Source: Polydactylus sextarius
Lineage: Eukaryota > Chordata > Actinopteri > Polynemidae
DNA: 64,000 nt
Direction: 5' to 3'
Assembly: GCA_016801845.1 (NCBI GenBank)
Contig: CM028909.1
Coordinates: forward strand, 1,848,652-1,912,651
Every line of letters begins with the position of its first letter. Position 1 is the stretch's first letter. The notes under the pieces were generated by a model. That model did not search any database. It saw only the letters and a list, made by a program, of their open reading frames with translations, and was not told where the DNA came from. Position numbers and translations under genes: made by a program. Below, in pieces: positions 1-18,550 of this stretch.

Positions 1-1
1 C

Positions 2-656
2 TCCTCCACGGGGCTCTCGCCGTTCCAGTGCCAGCTGGGTTATCAGCCGCCCTTGTTCCCGGACCAGGAGGGAGATGAGGCTGTGCCCTCAGCCCTGCAA
101 AGTGTTAGGTGGTGCAGGCGGACCTGGAGGAAGGCACGTCAGGTGCTACTCCGTACGTCTAGAAGGGCCCAGCATCAGGCCAATCATTGGAGGAAACAGG
201 CACAAAATTTCTGGGTGGGACAGAGGGTGTGGCTGTCTTCCAGAGACCTTTCATTGTGGGTGGAATGCCGTAAGCTTGCCCCACGTTTTGTAAGCCCCTT
301 CAAGGTCATCCGGAGAGTGAATCCAGGGCCTACAGACTGGAATTGCCCAGGTCCATGAAGGTTCACCCCACCTTTCATGTCTCCTGTTTGTGGCCAATGC
401 TGTCCTCCCTTTTGCCCCAGCCCCCTCAACCCTGCCCCCGCCCCAGATGTTCCAGGGCAAACCAGTCTTTACAGTCCACTGGCTGCTGGACTCTCGCAGG
501 GTCCGGGGTTCTCTTCAGTATCTGGTGGATTGGCAGGGATATGGGCCCGAGGAGTGGCCGTGGGTTCCCTCTTGTGATACTCTGGACAAGACTTTGATCA
601 GAGACTTTCACCTGCAGTATCCTAATTGCCCAGGGAACATCAGGAGATGTTCCTAA
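2..656 (+). pseudogene. Ty3/gypsy retrotransposon pol 3' fragment: integrase C-terminus and chromodomain
   Basis: This is the tail of a decayed LTR-retrotransposon polyprotein cut by the window edge. Frame 2 from base 2 gives the end of the integrase core, with the TGLSPF and GYQPPLFP motifs common in fish gypsy elements, then a basic integrase tail ending at a stop near 358. The continuation lies in frame 1 (about 343-430) and then in frame 3 (about 430-656), which encodes a chromodomain with the core LQYLVDWQGYGPEEWPWVP. At least two frame changes therefore break the gene, so it is non-functional. In this group the chromodomain directs integration towards chromatin. It is followed directly by a matching 3' LTR. 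Family assignment is firm; the subfamily (Gmr1 or Barthez-like) is not determined. Confidence 0.85.
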
Positions 657-697
657 GGGAATAATAATAATTAATATTATTTATGTTCACCACCAGA

Positions 698-1063
698 TGT
701 AACCCAAGACGGTTGTTTTGTGTTTCAGAATTTCCTGTGATGTCACTGATTAATTTCACTCACCTGTTTCCTGATTTTCTGGTCACATGCCTGCCTTGTT
801 AGCCTATCACTCACCTCACCTTTATTGAGTTTTCAAGCAGCCGCTCAGTAACACATGTTCACGTGGTAAGAATTGTTTGTTTGAATATACTTAACCTGAA
901 ACATTGTCTGGATTTCCTCTGAGCAGACTGAGCTATGTCCTTTTTGTTTCTTTTTTGGCTTCCTGTGTTTTTTGTAAAGGATTATTATTTGACTGAATTT
1001 TGGTTTTGGAATAAAAGACCTTTTTTTCTCAAAGGACTTCTCGCTGTCTGCTACTGAGTTACA
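698..1063 (+). mobile_element. 3' LTR of the gypsy element
   Basis: This 366-base block begins TGTAAC and ends GTTACA, the TG..CA inverted ends expected of an LTR. It lies just downstream of the chromodomain reading frame and contains an AATAAAA signal near 1010. No second LTR is in view because the element runs off the left edge. The boundaries are inferred from the terminal hexamers only. Confidence 0.6.
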
Positions 1064-2503
1064 CCTGCCTCAGTTCCTTAGCCTGGTGGATTGTTGGCTG
1101 ATTGGCACCGAGGAAATCTGGGTTCAATCCCTGAGCTTTATGCAAGTGTTATTTACCCCAGACCAACACTTTGAAATTAGATAAATTCAGAGGGTTCCTC
1201 TTTGAGAATGCAGAATCGCAAATGACATTTAACTCATTCTACCAGCTTGTCCAACTTACTTAACATTGAGACGTGGAGACAATGGGTCATGGGAGAGTTG
1301 GCCAGGGGCTGGTTAGTCACACCAAAGTATGACAAATAATCAGTGTCTGCTGGATCCACATTTGGCCAGATTTTCTGTGATGTTTATGGTTTGTTTGAAG
1401 ACCCAACTAGACAAAGGAACAAATAACCATCCACAGACACAAAGATGTTCACATTAGAGAAATTACAAGGAAAATATTCATTAAGAGACAGTTTCTGGTA
1501 TAAGACAAGACCACTAAGTAAAGACTATCAGTCAGTGTCTATAGCAGAAACAGATGAGCTGAACTGATGAGCCAGAAGCTAGGGTACAGAGGCTCCACCT
1601 ACATATACACAGCAAAATACATATTTACAGATTTATGAACATTTGGCTGCACTCTTCATTCAACCTCAGTCATTGTAAGACCATGATTGATAACATGAGA
1701 AAGTTAACGTTCACCTGAGACCAATATATTAATTCAGGAGACATTTCCAGTGAAAATGTATCAGAAAAATATAGGAAAACTTGACAGAAATTGAAAAATA
1801 CTTCTCAATGAAAATAAGTGTAGGACTATTCAACTTTTGATCACCATGACATAAGTATTATGGGTTCCAAGAATGGTACCACAGTAATAAAGATAAGTTT
1901 ACCTGTAACACAGGTTAATGAAATAAAGAGGTGATACAGGCTGCTGCTTGTTGATTCTTCATCCAAAGTGCGTCTGAGGGCTGAACAGTGGTCCGTCTCA
2001 ACCCAGACACAACTACTCCACCTGTCACACGCTTATTTATTGCTAGGCATTAGGCCGTTCTAGAGTAATAATAATTTGTATCTGTGACAATAATCAACAC
2101 GTTTATTTGGTGCACCACACAAGCAACTGATGTTGTATGATACATCTTCCAAAAACACATAAGTGTCTGCCTAAGTGTACACCCAGCTGCTGACAACCAG
2201 CTGGGTACTTGAATCTTTGATTTGAATGACTTTAATATGAAACAGCTTCATTCAAAATGATCAAACACACACATATAAAACACACATAAAGAAACTGGTG
2301 GAAATTAAGGAAAAACTCACATCTTACAGCTTAACTTTAATGTGATTTTAATATGAATCTACAACTGAACAGCATAGAGGGGAGGAGGGTGGAGGTGTGT
2401 GTGTTGTGTCTAGAGGAGGGACTCAATCATTTAAACAAGTGACAAGTTCCTTATTTGACAGTGAAGGAGGAAGAAGGAAGAGAGAAGACATCAGACCCTC
2501 AAC
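1064..2503. other. Intergenic, AT-rich; possible tRNA-derived SINE scrap at about 1079-1135
   Basis: I see no coding exon here. Bases 1079-1135 carry an A-box-like TAGCCTGGTGG and a B-box-like GGGTTCAATCCC, spaced as in a tRNA-derived SINE head. The rest is unremarkable up to the purine-rich stretch at about 2460-2500 that forms the leader of the receptor gene. Confidence 0.4.
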
Positions 2504-8101
<5,598 letters not shown>

Positions 8102-9427
8102 TACTTCATGAATTTGAACCTGGATTTACCGACTAAACCTCAAGATTTCAGTTTGAATGTCAACTGGACTGTGTGCTACATAGTCAACGTTAGCATCAAC
8201 AGCTGTTCACTGATGTTGTTGTTGTTGCATTTACAAGTTAAAATCCCTCCTCTAGGGAGCGCTAGTCCTCCAGGACAAACTGGATGTTATGATGCACCGG
8301 GCTTCTTCAGCTGAAGAAAACAAGTGATAACTATAGAATTTCTGTCAGATTGTAAACATCTGTTAATGTTAATATTAACTGTATGGCTACAAAAAATCTA
8401 CATGTGGCACAATTAAGAAGAACAAATATATAGAAAAACCTGAAAATATCATTTAAAAAGCACATTAGCAAATCATTTGGTTTTGTTTTGTGTTTTCAGT
8501 ACAGTTTTTATGACACATTTGTTCTTAAATTGGAGAGAAAGTTTAATTTTAAGTCAGTTTAATTGTTGTTTATTGATGTTTTATTTTCATTTATTTGTAG
8601 TGATGATAAGTTCTTGGTTTTATTGTGTTTTTTTCTATTTGTACATGTTGTTTTAAGTTGCACTGTAGTGAGATGACAGAGCCTCTGTTGCTCTGCAGTA
8701 AAGTTTCATAATTATTATTATTATTATTATTATTATATTATTAACAACCACAACAACAACAACAATAATAATAGATTTATAGTTTCCAGACTGAGCTCAG
8801 CTGCCACATCATTACTCTTCTTGTCAATGTTTTATAAGTATTTTTTTTACCATAATGACACCTCTTCATGACTCTTTGTGACCTTTTAGTAGTGTATGAA
8901 CCGTATGATGAATCCTTCTTCTTCTTACATGTTTACCTCCAGTTTATTTCACTTTGATAATGACCAGTTGTAAAACAGCCTTTCTGGTATTTTGTCTTAT
9001 CAGGAAAATCTCAAAAAGTTCATTTAATTTCAATAAAATGTTTTCTTAAATGATAAAAAAAAAAACAAGTGATGTTATTGAGTCAGTTTGTGTCTGGGCA
9101 GAGAGGTCACTCACTTCCTGTGGTTGGGCAGTATGGATGTCTCTTAGTGATAGAAGTGGTAGAGAAGGGTATCATCAGCGTAGAAGTGACTCTTCCACAT
9201 TTGCTTTGAGCCACAGAAACATTTCTATTGTGCTGACGAGCAGCTGGGTCCTTGTAGCTTTGTTTTGAGTGACTTGGTATAACATGCATGATTAGACTAG
9301 ATTAGAGTGATGGTGCTAAGTTTATTTCTGTCTGGACAAAGCATTTGTTCATTTCCTGTTCTTGAGCAGTGTGTTTGTCTTTCACACCTTATTTATATTT
9401 GTCTATATCACTGTGTCATTTCCTGTT
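8102..9427 (+). other. Receptor 3' untranslated region and intergenic DNA
   Basis: This stretch follows the receptor stop codon and is AT-rich, with an ATT run near 8710. A polyadenylation signal AATAAA at 9032-9037 is followed by an A run. I see no coding exon between the stop and the assembly gap. Confidence 0.6.
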
Positions 9428-9927
9428 NNNNNNNNNNNNNNNNNNNNNNNNNNNNNNNNNNNNNNNNNNNNNNNNNNNNNNNNNNNNNNNNNNNNNNNNN
9501 NNNNNNNNNNNNNNNNNNNNNNNNNNNNNNNNNNNNNNNNNNNNNNNNNNNNNNNNNNNNNNNNNNNNNNNNNNNNNNNNNNNNNNNNNNNNNNNNNNNN
9601 NNNNNNNNNNNNNNNNNNNNNNNNNNNNNNNNNNNNNNNNNNNNNNNNNNNNNNNNNNNNNNNNNNNNNNNNNNNNNNNNNNNNNNNNNNNNNNNNNNNN
9701 NNNNNNNNNNNNNNNNNNNNNNNNNNNNNNNNNNNNNNNNNNNNNNNNNNNNNNNNNNNNNNNNNNNNNNNNNNNNNNNNNNNNNNNNNNNNNNNNNNNN
9801 NNNNNNNNNNNNNNNNNNNNNNNNNNNNNNNNNNNNNNNNNNNNNNNNNNNNNNNNNNNNNNNNNNNNNNNNNNNNNNNNNNNNNNNNNNNNNNNNNNNN
9901 NNNNNNNNNNNNNNNNNNNNNNNNNNN
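9428..9927. other. Assembly gap, exactly 500 N
   Basis: The run of N is a round 500, so its true length is unknown. It lies between the first receptor tail and the second tail cassette, and could hide exons of a tandem receptor copy. Confidence 0.99.
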
Positions 9928-10268
9928 TCCAGACCTCCACACTTTTAACCATGTGTCCACTCTAGAGTCAAACGTAGTCGACAATATCCTTTATACTAAA
10001 ACTGCAACAACAGTTTGGTCTTTGCTGTAAACATGTGCCAGTGTTTATGCTCTGGACACCACACAGATGTTAGACTCTTCTTCCATGCACCTGCCTTCAT
10101 GTCATCACTGGTCTCATGTCTGTGTCCTGACAAATCCCATTCAAATCTCCCTGCAATATGAGGACACTCCTCCTGAAAATCCCTCTGTTAATACAATCAA
10201 TCCTATTTCTTTCCCAGTCTGAGCATCAGATCACTTGATCAACTTAGAACATGCTGTTTGTTTTTCAG

Positions 10269-11117
10269 AACCACCCAAGGAAACAGAGTCTGCCTCCGTC
10301 ACAGTGGTGAGTTTGAGTAAATTTAAGACATCAGAGTGTTTGTCACATCAGCTGATATCTGTCAAAACCAAACCTCCTTTGCTTTTCCTGCAGGAGAACC
10401 GAGTGTATGAAGATATAGGAAACAGCACGTCTCCTCCTGTGGATACCTCTTCACTTTACTCTCACATCCAACCACATGGAATCAAAACCAATGACGACTA
10501 CACCAAAGTAAGTGAAAACAGTAGTTTGATTTTAGCTTTAGTGTTTTTAGCATTTGAAGGGGGCGTTTCTTCATTGTGTCAGACAGTTTGACACCGACTG
10601 GTTGAAATGTAGCACACAAAGTCCACTAACCACTGAACCTGGATCTGAGCAGTGCAGCATTTGAATATCTTTACATATGTTAGTCAGAGAGCTCAACATG
10701 ACACTAATATGTTGCAGTGCTAAACTGTTTATGTGAAAAGGCAGTTTATATCTGAAGCAGTGTATGTAAACACAACAAGCAGCCATTAAAAAAAGTCACT
10801 AAAACATCCAGGATGCTACTGCAGGAAGTACAGATGATAAACAGTAAACGTGTTTTTATGAACTTCATAAAACCACAACTGCTCTGTCCTAACACACTCT
10901 CTGTGTTTTTTTTTTCCAGGCTGAAGATGAATCAAGTAAACTTATCTATGCTCAGGTGAATTTCTCCAACAGGACCACTGGTTCGTCCAACAACGCCCTC
11001 CCTCATCGTGACAATGACGTTGTATATTCTATGCTTCAGGTACCAGAGAACTCAGATGCCAGTCGAGCTGGAGATGACGTGTCTCCATACTCTGTTATTG
11101 ACTCATATCAGAAATAA
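10269..11117 (+). CDS. Second inhibitory cytoplasmic-tail cassette, four ITIMs (partial or alternative 3' exons)
   Basis: Three exons (10269-10306, 10394-10507, 10920-11117) encode a tail with ITIMs SLYSHI, LIYAQV, VVYSML and SPYSVI, plus VYEDI, and end at TAA. AATAAA is at 11232-11237. The first exon is 38 nt, the same length and phase as receptor exon 7645-7682, and both begin by completing a Glu codon followed by Pro. No Ig or transmembrane exon is visible between 8102 and 10268 outside the gap. Either these are alternative tail exons of the upstream receptor (joined to its transmembrane exon they keep the frame and give 417 residues), or they are the 3' end of a tandem duplicate whose 5' part is missing or in the gap. 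Both fit inhibitory signalling of the CD300/pIgR-like family. Confidence 0.75.
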
Positions 11118-14100
11118 CTTCTCATTGCTCTCAGCAGGAAGCTGGCTTATATGAGCAACTGTGTAAATAATCACACAAAGGCATTCAATGTGTTAATATG
11201 TTGCAGTTTTTCCTTTGTTTTAACAAAATGAAATAAATAAAATATAATAAGAATGCTTCTAGTGCCTTTATTATGAAGTTGGACAGGGAATGTGAGGGAA
11301 ATTATGATTATTTTGATATTGTGATTATTTAGTAGTAAACAATATTTGGGAAGATGGTTGTAATAATAATCACAGATCCAGAGTCTGCTGTCACTCCAAT
11401 GATATTACAAGGCAAAAAGAAGTCTAAACTTCTTGGTTTAGACAAGAAGTTTTAGTAAACGAGAAATTAGCATCTAAAAGGTTTTTACTAGAAGCAAATA
11501 TTACTGTGAGACAAATGAGCTGCTAGAAGAAGGAGTTGTTGTGTCTCATCTGATGTAATTCATTCAAAGTCTAAACATGCACTTCCTGTTTTATTTTGTA
11601 TGCATCTTTTCCTCTCCTTCCAGATCCCTACTTCCTGTCTTCCTGATTTATTCCTCTGTTGTGATTGTCGACTCTTCCCCTGATTGGTGGCACCTGTGTC
11701 CCCCTACCTTGTGTATATATTGTCTCGTTGCCAGTTCCTCTCATGAAATCAAGTTGTTGAGTTCAAGTTTTGTGCCTTAAAAGTCTGATCCTCCTCGTGA
11801 ATGTTTTTTGTTTGAAATTTAGTCCAACATTCTGGGTCTAAGGTTGCTTCAGGAGTTCAGATAAATCATATCCCAACAGTGATCACATCAAAAGTGTCAG
11901 AGCAGAGCTGCCTCATTGTAAATGTCACGTGACAGTCAGTTGCAATCAGCAAAAGTCAAACCACCGTGCATTGTTTTAATCCCAACATAGTCAAAGTCAA
12001 ATCCACAGAACAGGTGCAGCAGATCTGTCATCATGCTGTTCACAGACAGTCCTGTAGGTGGAGACATACACACACTGAGATCCTGAAGCCAACCAAAGGC
12101 TGCGTCTCTGTCTCTGTCTTCTGTCAGTTTGTCTTTTTAGTCCAATAATCACAAGTTTTTTTTATGTTAAACAACCAGCAGCTCACATTAGTCGACCGAT
12201 TTCTCTGTAATGAAAGAAAACGACCATATTGAGCTGAGTTTGTCTAAATTCACTGATGTGATTCCTGTGAGTGTTTCTCATGCTGAGAGTTGATTAGTGC
12301 ATCATGAGACAAACCTTCCCCTCCTCCATATGTTGTACAGGTATTGGTATGTCATTGATTGTACTGATTCACCACAGGTCAGATGTCTTACAGATGTGCA
12401 GGACATGAGCAGTGCAACACATGCAACAGTTTTTTACTTGGTAAAAATCAATGTCATGGCTTTAGGAGTTGACATGTTTGCACATATTTCGATCCAACAC
12501 TTTGATCCAGAGGTGAGAACCACCACCTTGATGTGGTGGTGGGGTTTGTGTGCCTTAGGTACCCTAGGAGCTGTGTTGTTGATAGACAGTAGGCAGACTT
12601 TATTGAAATCAGAGACCTCTAAACAGAGAGGTAAATCAAAGGGGCTATAAAATTATCTAAAGCTAGAAAACAAAGCAAACAAAGATCACTCAAATAGGAG
12701 GATAGAAACACAACGCTAAGATCTAAGAAAACTTATCAAATAAATATCACTCCGAACGAGGAAAATAAAAGCTATGAAACATAAACTAAAGCTAGCTTGG
12801 TATAAGCCGCCTCAGTGAGCGCTGCTTCAGCTGAGGCTCTTTATCTGGCAGCAGCCGCTACGACAGATGATTTAGAAGAAGTCGAGCGTGTCGAGCCAGT
12901 TGCTCTCAGACGCTGCGCAGACTGAAAGCATCGGGGATGGAGGACACAGTGGACCTGCTTCACACCTCACCTCCTCATCTCTGACACTGATTTTAGAGTC
13001 CTTATCCATGCTTGATTTCTTGTGTTTATTTGCACCTATTGCTGGTACATCTTTTTACTGTTCTGTTCTATCCGTGTGTTGTTGCTGGTGCGTGAACACA
13101 GTCTTCACAGTAGCCGCTCGTTTCACGAGCCAGGGAAAGTGAGCGTCTTGCTACTTTGATTTCTTGTTCTTTTGGACAAGTGAAAACGAGTAAAACTGCA
13201 ACAAACAATACAATGAACGAACTTAGTACATTTTCACTGTGACATGGATACAGGAACGTTTGTGTGGCAAATCGGCCGTTGACCAGATCGGTACGTGTTA
13301 GTGTAGTGTACATCGATTGCATACTGCAAAATCCTAGCGGAAGTAGTAAACCATCCGGGAACCTTTCGCCTACTCCTGAAAGATACTGAGGTATTCGGAC
13401 GTACTAGAGCGTCGCTTACTCATTTTTTCCTACTACGTAGCAGACTGGTAGGGGTGTTCGGATGCAGCCCCAGTTATCGTCGTCTTCTCCATAGTGCATT
13501 CATCTGTATGTGGTCTGATCGGTGACTCGCTGCCAGAGCGGTAGGAGTATCGGGATTTTTTTTTTTTTTTTTTTTGATTGAACTGGAAACTGATGACCCC
13601 CTTTTTTTTCTTTTTTTTTCTCTTTGAAGTAAAAAAAGACTTGAAACTGCTTTGAGCTGAATACAGTTGAGTCACAGTTGAACTTGGACTGACTTTGAAT
13701 TTGAATGGACTCAAACTGTCAAACTGTCAAAGTGTTTATTTGTTTTCTATTATTCTGAACACACAGTGACTGTGATTTATTTTGATTTGATTTTGAACTC
13801 GATGTGTTCCTTCACCTAAAAAAAGGGGGGAAATAGGTTTTACTTTGGATATTTAAAATAAACTTAAATTACTTGTTTAAAAGACTGGTCAAAATCAACA
13901 AAATTACACTGATAAAAATAGTTAAAAATAGATTTAAAAAAAAAAGTTCATAATTATTCTGATTAAAAAAGAAATAGAAGAGTGAATTGGTTTTTTTTTT
14001 CCATTTACCATACCTACCTTTTCTGGAACCTGCAGGGTAATTGTTTTGTTTTGTATATTGTTTTTTTCTGCTATAGCAGCAGTCTCTGGTGCATTATTTT

Positions 14101-14460
14101 TGCTCCCCACTCCTCAGAACCTAGAACTGGTCCAGTTGTGGTGTGATACCAGTGCTACAGCTGTTAATCTGATCAACGGGTGTAAATGGTTACTCTTCCA
14201 AATAAAGATTTTGAACAAAGTGATCACTGTGTAAAAATGTCACAGAAGAGGTGTGTTGAGAAAATACTTGACAGGTTTGATTTGCAAGATTGCAAAGCAC
14301 GAGCAACACGCCAATTAACTATACTGCCAATGCAGAGGTGATGAGTGATGTCAGGAAGTAGAGAAGCTGTGGGCAGCTTGATGTAGTCATCAACATGTAC
14401 CAGACCAGATCTGAGTAAACTTTCACAATAATTTTCTCAGCCAACAGTAGAACAGAGAAA
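11118..14460. other. Intergenic, repeat-derived
   Basis: No gene is seen. Bases about 11577-11880 have a pyrimidine-rich CACCTGTGTC and TATATATTGTC layout reminiscent of LTR debris. Bases about 12510-12640 (CACCTTGATGTGGTGG onwards) and about 13280-13460 (TACTCCTGAAAGATACTGAG, GGTATTCGGACG) resemble common fish transposon remnants. Poly-T runs are at 13557-13575 and about 13601-13620. Confidence 0.4.
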
Positions 14461-14572
14461 TTGCTGCAGATGAGAGTGGATCTGTGCCTGGTGTCATGGA
14501 TTACAGACTACCTCACAGGAAGTCCTCAGTTTGTCAGACTAGGAGGCTGCATATCGCACTGTTACGGTCTGT
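14461..14572 (+). pseudogene. Non-LTR retrotransposon reverse transcriptase scrap
   Basis: One frame reads LVSWITDYLTGSPQFVRLGG, which matches the conserved WITDYLTGRPQFVRL segment of fish LINE reverse transcriptases. The similarity is lost after about 110 bases, so this is a truncated relic. A LINE 3' end lies at about 19200-19700. Confidence 0.7.
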
Positions 14573-14929
14573 GGGCCGATACCTTAAATTTGCCTCTGTG
14601 TGTGTGTGTGTTCCTCTCTCTCTCCCTCTCAGGTGGCTGCCCCTGCTCCAGCTTGCAGTGGTTTCCAATCTCCCAATCAGAGGTGCTACTGTGGTGTTGT
14701 CCTCTCTCCCTCTCTCATAGGCCTAGGTCGATGCTCCTTCCTGGCTCACAGGAGTTTACAATCCCCTAATCAGCAGCCAGGCATAAAAGAGGGAGAACAG
14801 CGCTGAGCCTCGGTGGCTGTGGTGAGGGTGAGCAGTCTCTTTGTGACTGAACGAGTGTGACTCTTTAAGTGTGAAGGTGAAGGTGACTAGTGTAGTGAGT
14901 TACCCAGTTTGAAAGAAAGTGAATACTTT

Positions 14930-15115
14930 TACATCATTGAGCACACAACGAAATTACCCTCTGCATTTAACCCATCACCTGAGTGAGCAGGGGGCAGCCT
15001 GGACGGCGCCCAGGGAGCGTGTGTGGGGATGGTACCTTGCTCAAGGGTACCTCAGTGGGACCCGGTAGCTGGTGGATTTGAACCGGGGCTACAAGGCTAC
15101 AATTTAGCCTTGTAG
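14930..15115. repeat. Teleost interspersed repeat
   Basis: Phrases such as CTCTGCATTTAACCCATCAC, CCTTGCTCAAGGGTACCTCA and GGATTTGAACCGGGGCT belong to a repeat family widespread in fish genomes. It is non-coding and is followed by a poly-T run at about 15211-15236. Confidence 0.6.
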
Positions 15116-15648
15116 TTGTATTTGGTCCCTGGTCTCTTGGGCAGACCAGCGTTTTTTGTTTGATTAATGTTTCCTGGTTCTTCTTGCAGGTTGGCGCCTT
15201 TAGTTTGCCCTGTTTTTTTTTTTTTTTTTTTTTTTTAAATCCTTATCCAATAAACACCTTGTTTCATTTTTACCACAATCCTGTCTCTTTGTCCTCTCAT
15301 TCTGTGACCAATTCTCATCTGTGGATGTCTATCAGTACCATGATGATACTTTAGTGTTCTTGTATGTGGCAGGAGAACTACGAGTTGCACAAGACACTGA
15401 AATGAATTATAACACAATTAAAACAGGATTTTATTAGTTTAATTTGTTTCTTGATTAAATGACATGTCTGTACCTTCGATGAGACATTTTCATTCAAATA
15501 TTCAAGAGAATATTGTCATGTCATTCATTCATACAGGATCTGCAAAAGAACAGTCGACATGTTTGTGTTAAACAGCAGAGAAGAGTAAATATCTCAAAAT
15601 AATATGTATGTTTGGGGATTTATTGTGTGTTTGTGACATGACTTTCTG

Positions 15649-18486
15649 TCACTTACACTGACAGACGTAAGCCACCTCCAGGTACTTAACAGTGCCACGG
15701 CAGGGATCTCCAAACACTGAGTTACTTGCTTTGATGACGCAGCTGTTTTTCCCAGTGCAGCTGTGGACGTACACAGTGAGTGTGAGTGAATACAGACCAG
15801 AGCACATACTGCAGTACTTATTCATATGAAACCATGAATTTAGTCAGATCAGTCAACTGCACCTTTCAGCTACTTTGCTCGTTGGATTTGAGCAGCGGTC
15901 ATTTTGGACCTGATTGGCAGGGAGTTGGTAAGAGCATGTGGTGCGGTCACGGCGTCCATAATCTGCACCGTACACCAGAATAACCTGCCCTTCGTCTGCC
16001 CCAAAAAAAAAGAACAAGGAAAAGTTTGAGTTGATGTTTGGAGAGGGACGACTGTGAACAGGAACCATAGACAAAGAAGTGACCTTACCACAGAACAGTT
16101 TTGTTGTCGAGTGCTCACATGCAACAATGTAATCTGTGACAAATAAAAACAGAGCAACAACATCAACCTGGAAACACTACATTGTTTTGCTGTTTATCAT
16201 TTTAGAGGCTGTAGTCCAACATCTAATCTGTCTGTCAGATGTAAAATGGAAAGACATGGAAGAAAATAATAAATTAAGTTAAAATGAAACAGAAAACACA
16301 GAAAAATAAATTCACATAAATGGACTTTGTTGTATTAATATGTCACATCATCATTTCATCATTAATCTCATATAGATTTGTTACTAACTGGCTGGGTAGC
16401 AGGTGTAGTTGGTCACCAGGTATTTAAAGATGCCGTAGCAGGGATCAGAAGTACGGACGATCTGTGTGTTTAGTTCACACCATTTCTTGCCATCACACCT
16501 ACACAAAACACAAACATCAGAACAACAACAACAACACTGAGCATATTGTTTGTGACCTGGTTAATAACAGAGACATTTTTACTGAAAAGTGATTCAACAT
16601 CACACATTTGTTGATTACAGTTGACATTATTTCAACCATATCAGTAGTGAACAAAACCTGCCTGTGTATCAAAGCAACCGGTTGTTTTGTTCCACTTGCA
16701 GCAAAGCTTGTTGCTGATGTTAACACTAGAACATTAGTGATTCATGTCTGTTTGTCTGTAATGTTGAAGAACATGTTTTCTGTTGATCAAGTTGACAAAA
16801 AGATGAAAAGTGATTTGGTGACAGCGACTCCACCAGTAATGAACCTTGGGAACATTAGGGGGAGACATTTATCTACATACCCTTCAAATGCCAAAATGTT
16901 AGCATGTTCACTGTGCACATGCTAACATGTGGGTGACATAGATTGTATATGAATGTGGATGACATGAACTCCCTAATAGTGGAACCAAAAGCACCTGGAA
17001 CCTCCACGTTAGCAGATGGGACATGGGCCAAACTAAAACGTTCACATCCACTAAACGTTTCTCTTCACACTGATGTATGTTTTCGTAACATATCATGTTT
17101 GACAGATAAGATTGACTCCTACTCAGCCATTACAGAGTTGACTAGGATCCATTGGTCTTGGTTTGTTTGAGATAAATCAGACTGATCATGTTCTTAGTTT
17201 TACCCTTGACAACCTGTAAAATAAGAGCTCTAATTTTTCCCTCAGATGACTGCAGCTCAACAGGGCTACGTGTCCTTTGGTAATGGACCACTGCAGGTGC
17301 TGAGTTTTTAGCTACTATCAAGTCCTCACATATTGAATCATATTGACCTTTTCCTGAGGATGTCCACAGTCCCCTTCTGAGAGCACTGGGTGTTGGCCAG
17401 CTGTTGTGGCGGTTTTCCCTCGCTGCAGGTTTCCTTGTCTGCTCGTCCATAAAAAGCTGCCTGCACACTGATCACTCCGGTTTCTGTTACCACAAAGTCA
17501 CATCATTTATCAGAACAATGAGTTAATGAAGGTTGGTGCTAAACTGTTGGTAAGTTAGAACCAAACAAAACAAGATGGTGAAACAAGAGGAATATTTTAG
17601 AGAAAGCACTTTTGAAAACACTGTAAATAAAACATTTTTCTTATTGTGTTGTTAAAAAGGAAAAAGAGGAGGAAAGCCACAGCTTTGTTTCCATACCACA
17701 CATTAGACGTTGGACGCTGCTGGCGTCATCACAGGTGATGACGGTGTTTGTGGAACCGACTACAAAACAACAAATGTTAAAGTTGAAAAGTATTCAAGAC
17801 AGACGTGTATGTTAGGAGAATGGGACAAAATCTTGTATTTGTCTGAGAAGTCATTAAATCTGGTAACTAAGGTGCAAAGTTGGTAACACTGATGACGTTA
17901 AAAGAAGTTTATCACTAACTTAGGTGGATTGTATCACTAGATTTAGTCTCAGATATTTACCTGCTGTCATGAGGAAACAGGCTGCTGCTGCTGCCAGCAC
18001 TGGAAAAGAAACATGAATGTTTAAAAATATCTCATTTGAACCACACATCTACATTTTCTCTGCAAGTATTGTAAATAAAGTAGAGTGAGTTAAGTTAGTG
18101 TTGTAGAGTCTACATACAGTACAATCTGTTGTACAGTTATGTTTGAAAAAGATGTTGGATTTCAGGTCATATTGTCCAATGCTACTGTAAATACTGCAAA
18201 AACCCATTTCATGTGTTTTGTCTTAAAATCAACATAGGTTATTAAACACGTCTGATGCCTGTTACTCATCAATCATATCACATATCACACAAGGAACGGT
18301 GCCTTGGTCTTCCACCATGATGGTGCAGACTGAAATATGTCAACAACAATTAGATGATAAGTTCGAATGAACATTCACAGGAATTTGTGCAACACTTTGG
18401 ACAGAAATTACTTTTCCAAATGAGTTTCCCAGTCAGTGGTCAATCGTGTACTTACACAGTGTGTAGCTGAGTCTGAAGTGGATCAT
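15649..18486 (-). CDS. L-rhamnose-binding lectin, two SUEL-type domains (222 aa)
   Basis: Secreted innate-immune lectin that binds L-rhamnose and D-galactose on microbial surfaces. Exons from the ATG: 18456-18486, 17961-17999, 17697-17759, 17348-17483, 16389-16498, 16089-16133, 15863-15995, 15649-15760; total 669 nt, phases consistent. Residues 1-23 are a signal peptide with an Ala-rich core. Domain 1 (about 24-126) has ITCDDAS, YGR (56-58) and DPC (108-110, then YGIFKYL). Domain 2 (about 127-222) has YIVACEH, YGR (154-156) and DPC (204-206, then RGTVKYL). Both copies keep the YGR and DPC motifs that line the sugar site, so both should bind. Each domain is split over three exons in the same pattern, as expected from internal duplication. 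The length fits two-domain fish egg and plasma lectins. A TATA box lies about 60 bases before the ATG. Confidence 0.93.
16893..16930. repeat. Short perfect inverted repeat in a lectin intron
   Basis: ATGTTAGCATGT at 16896-16907 is exactly mirrored by ACATGCTAACAT at 16917-16928, with a 9-base loop. This GTTAGCATGCTAAC motif is a common remnant in fish intergenic DNA. Confidence 0.6.
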
Positions 18487-18542
18487 GATTCTAGTAGCAG
18501 GTGATGAGGAAGTCTGGATTAGTGTTGGGATGGATGCACCTG

Positions 18543-18550
18543 TATTTATA
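18543..18550 (-). promoter_or_regulatory. TATA box of the rhamnose-binding lectin gene
   Basis: TATAAATA on the minus strand, 57 bases upstream of the start codon. This leaves room for transcription to begin about 25-30 bases downstream with a leader of about 30 bases. A strong TATA box suits an inducible, tissue-restricted gene. Confidence 0.6.

Noticed and set aside
9307..10030. Several open frames made mostly of X
   Set aside because: They cross the 500-N assembly gap and carry no information.
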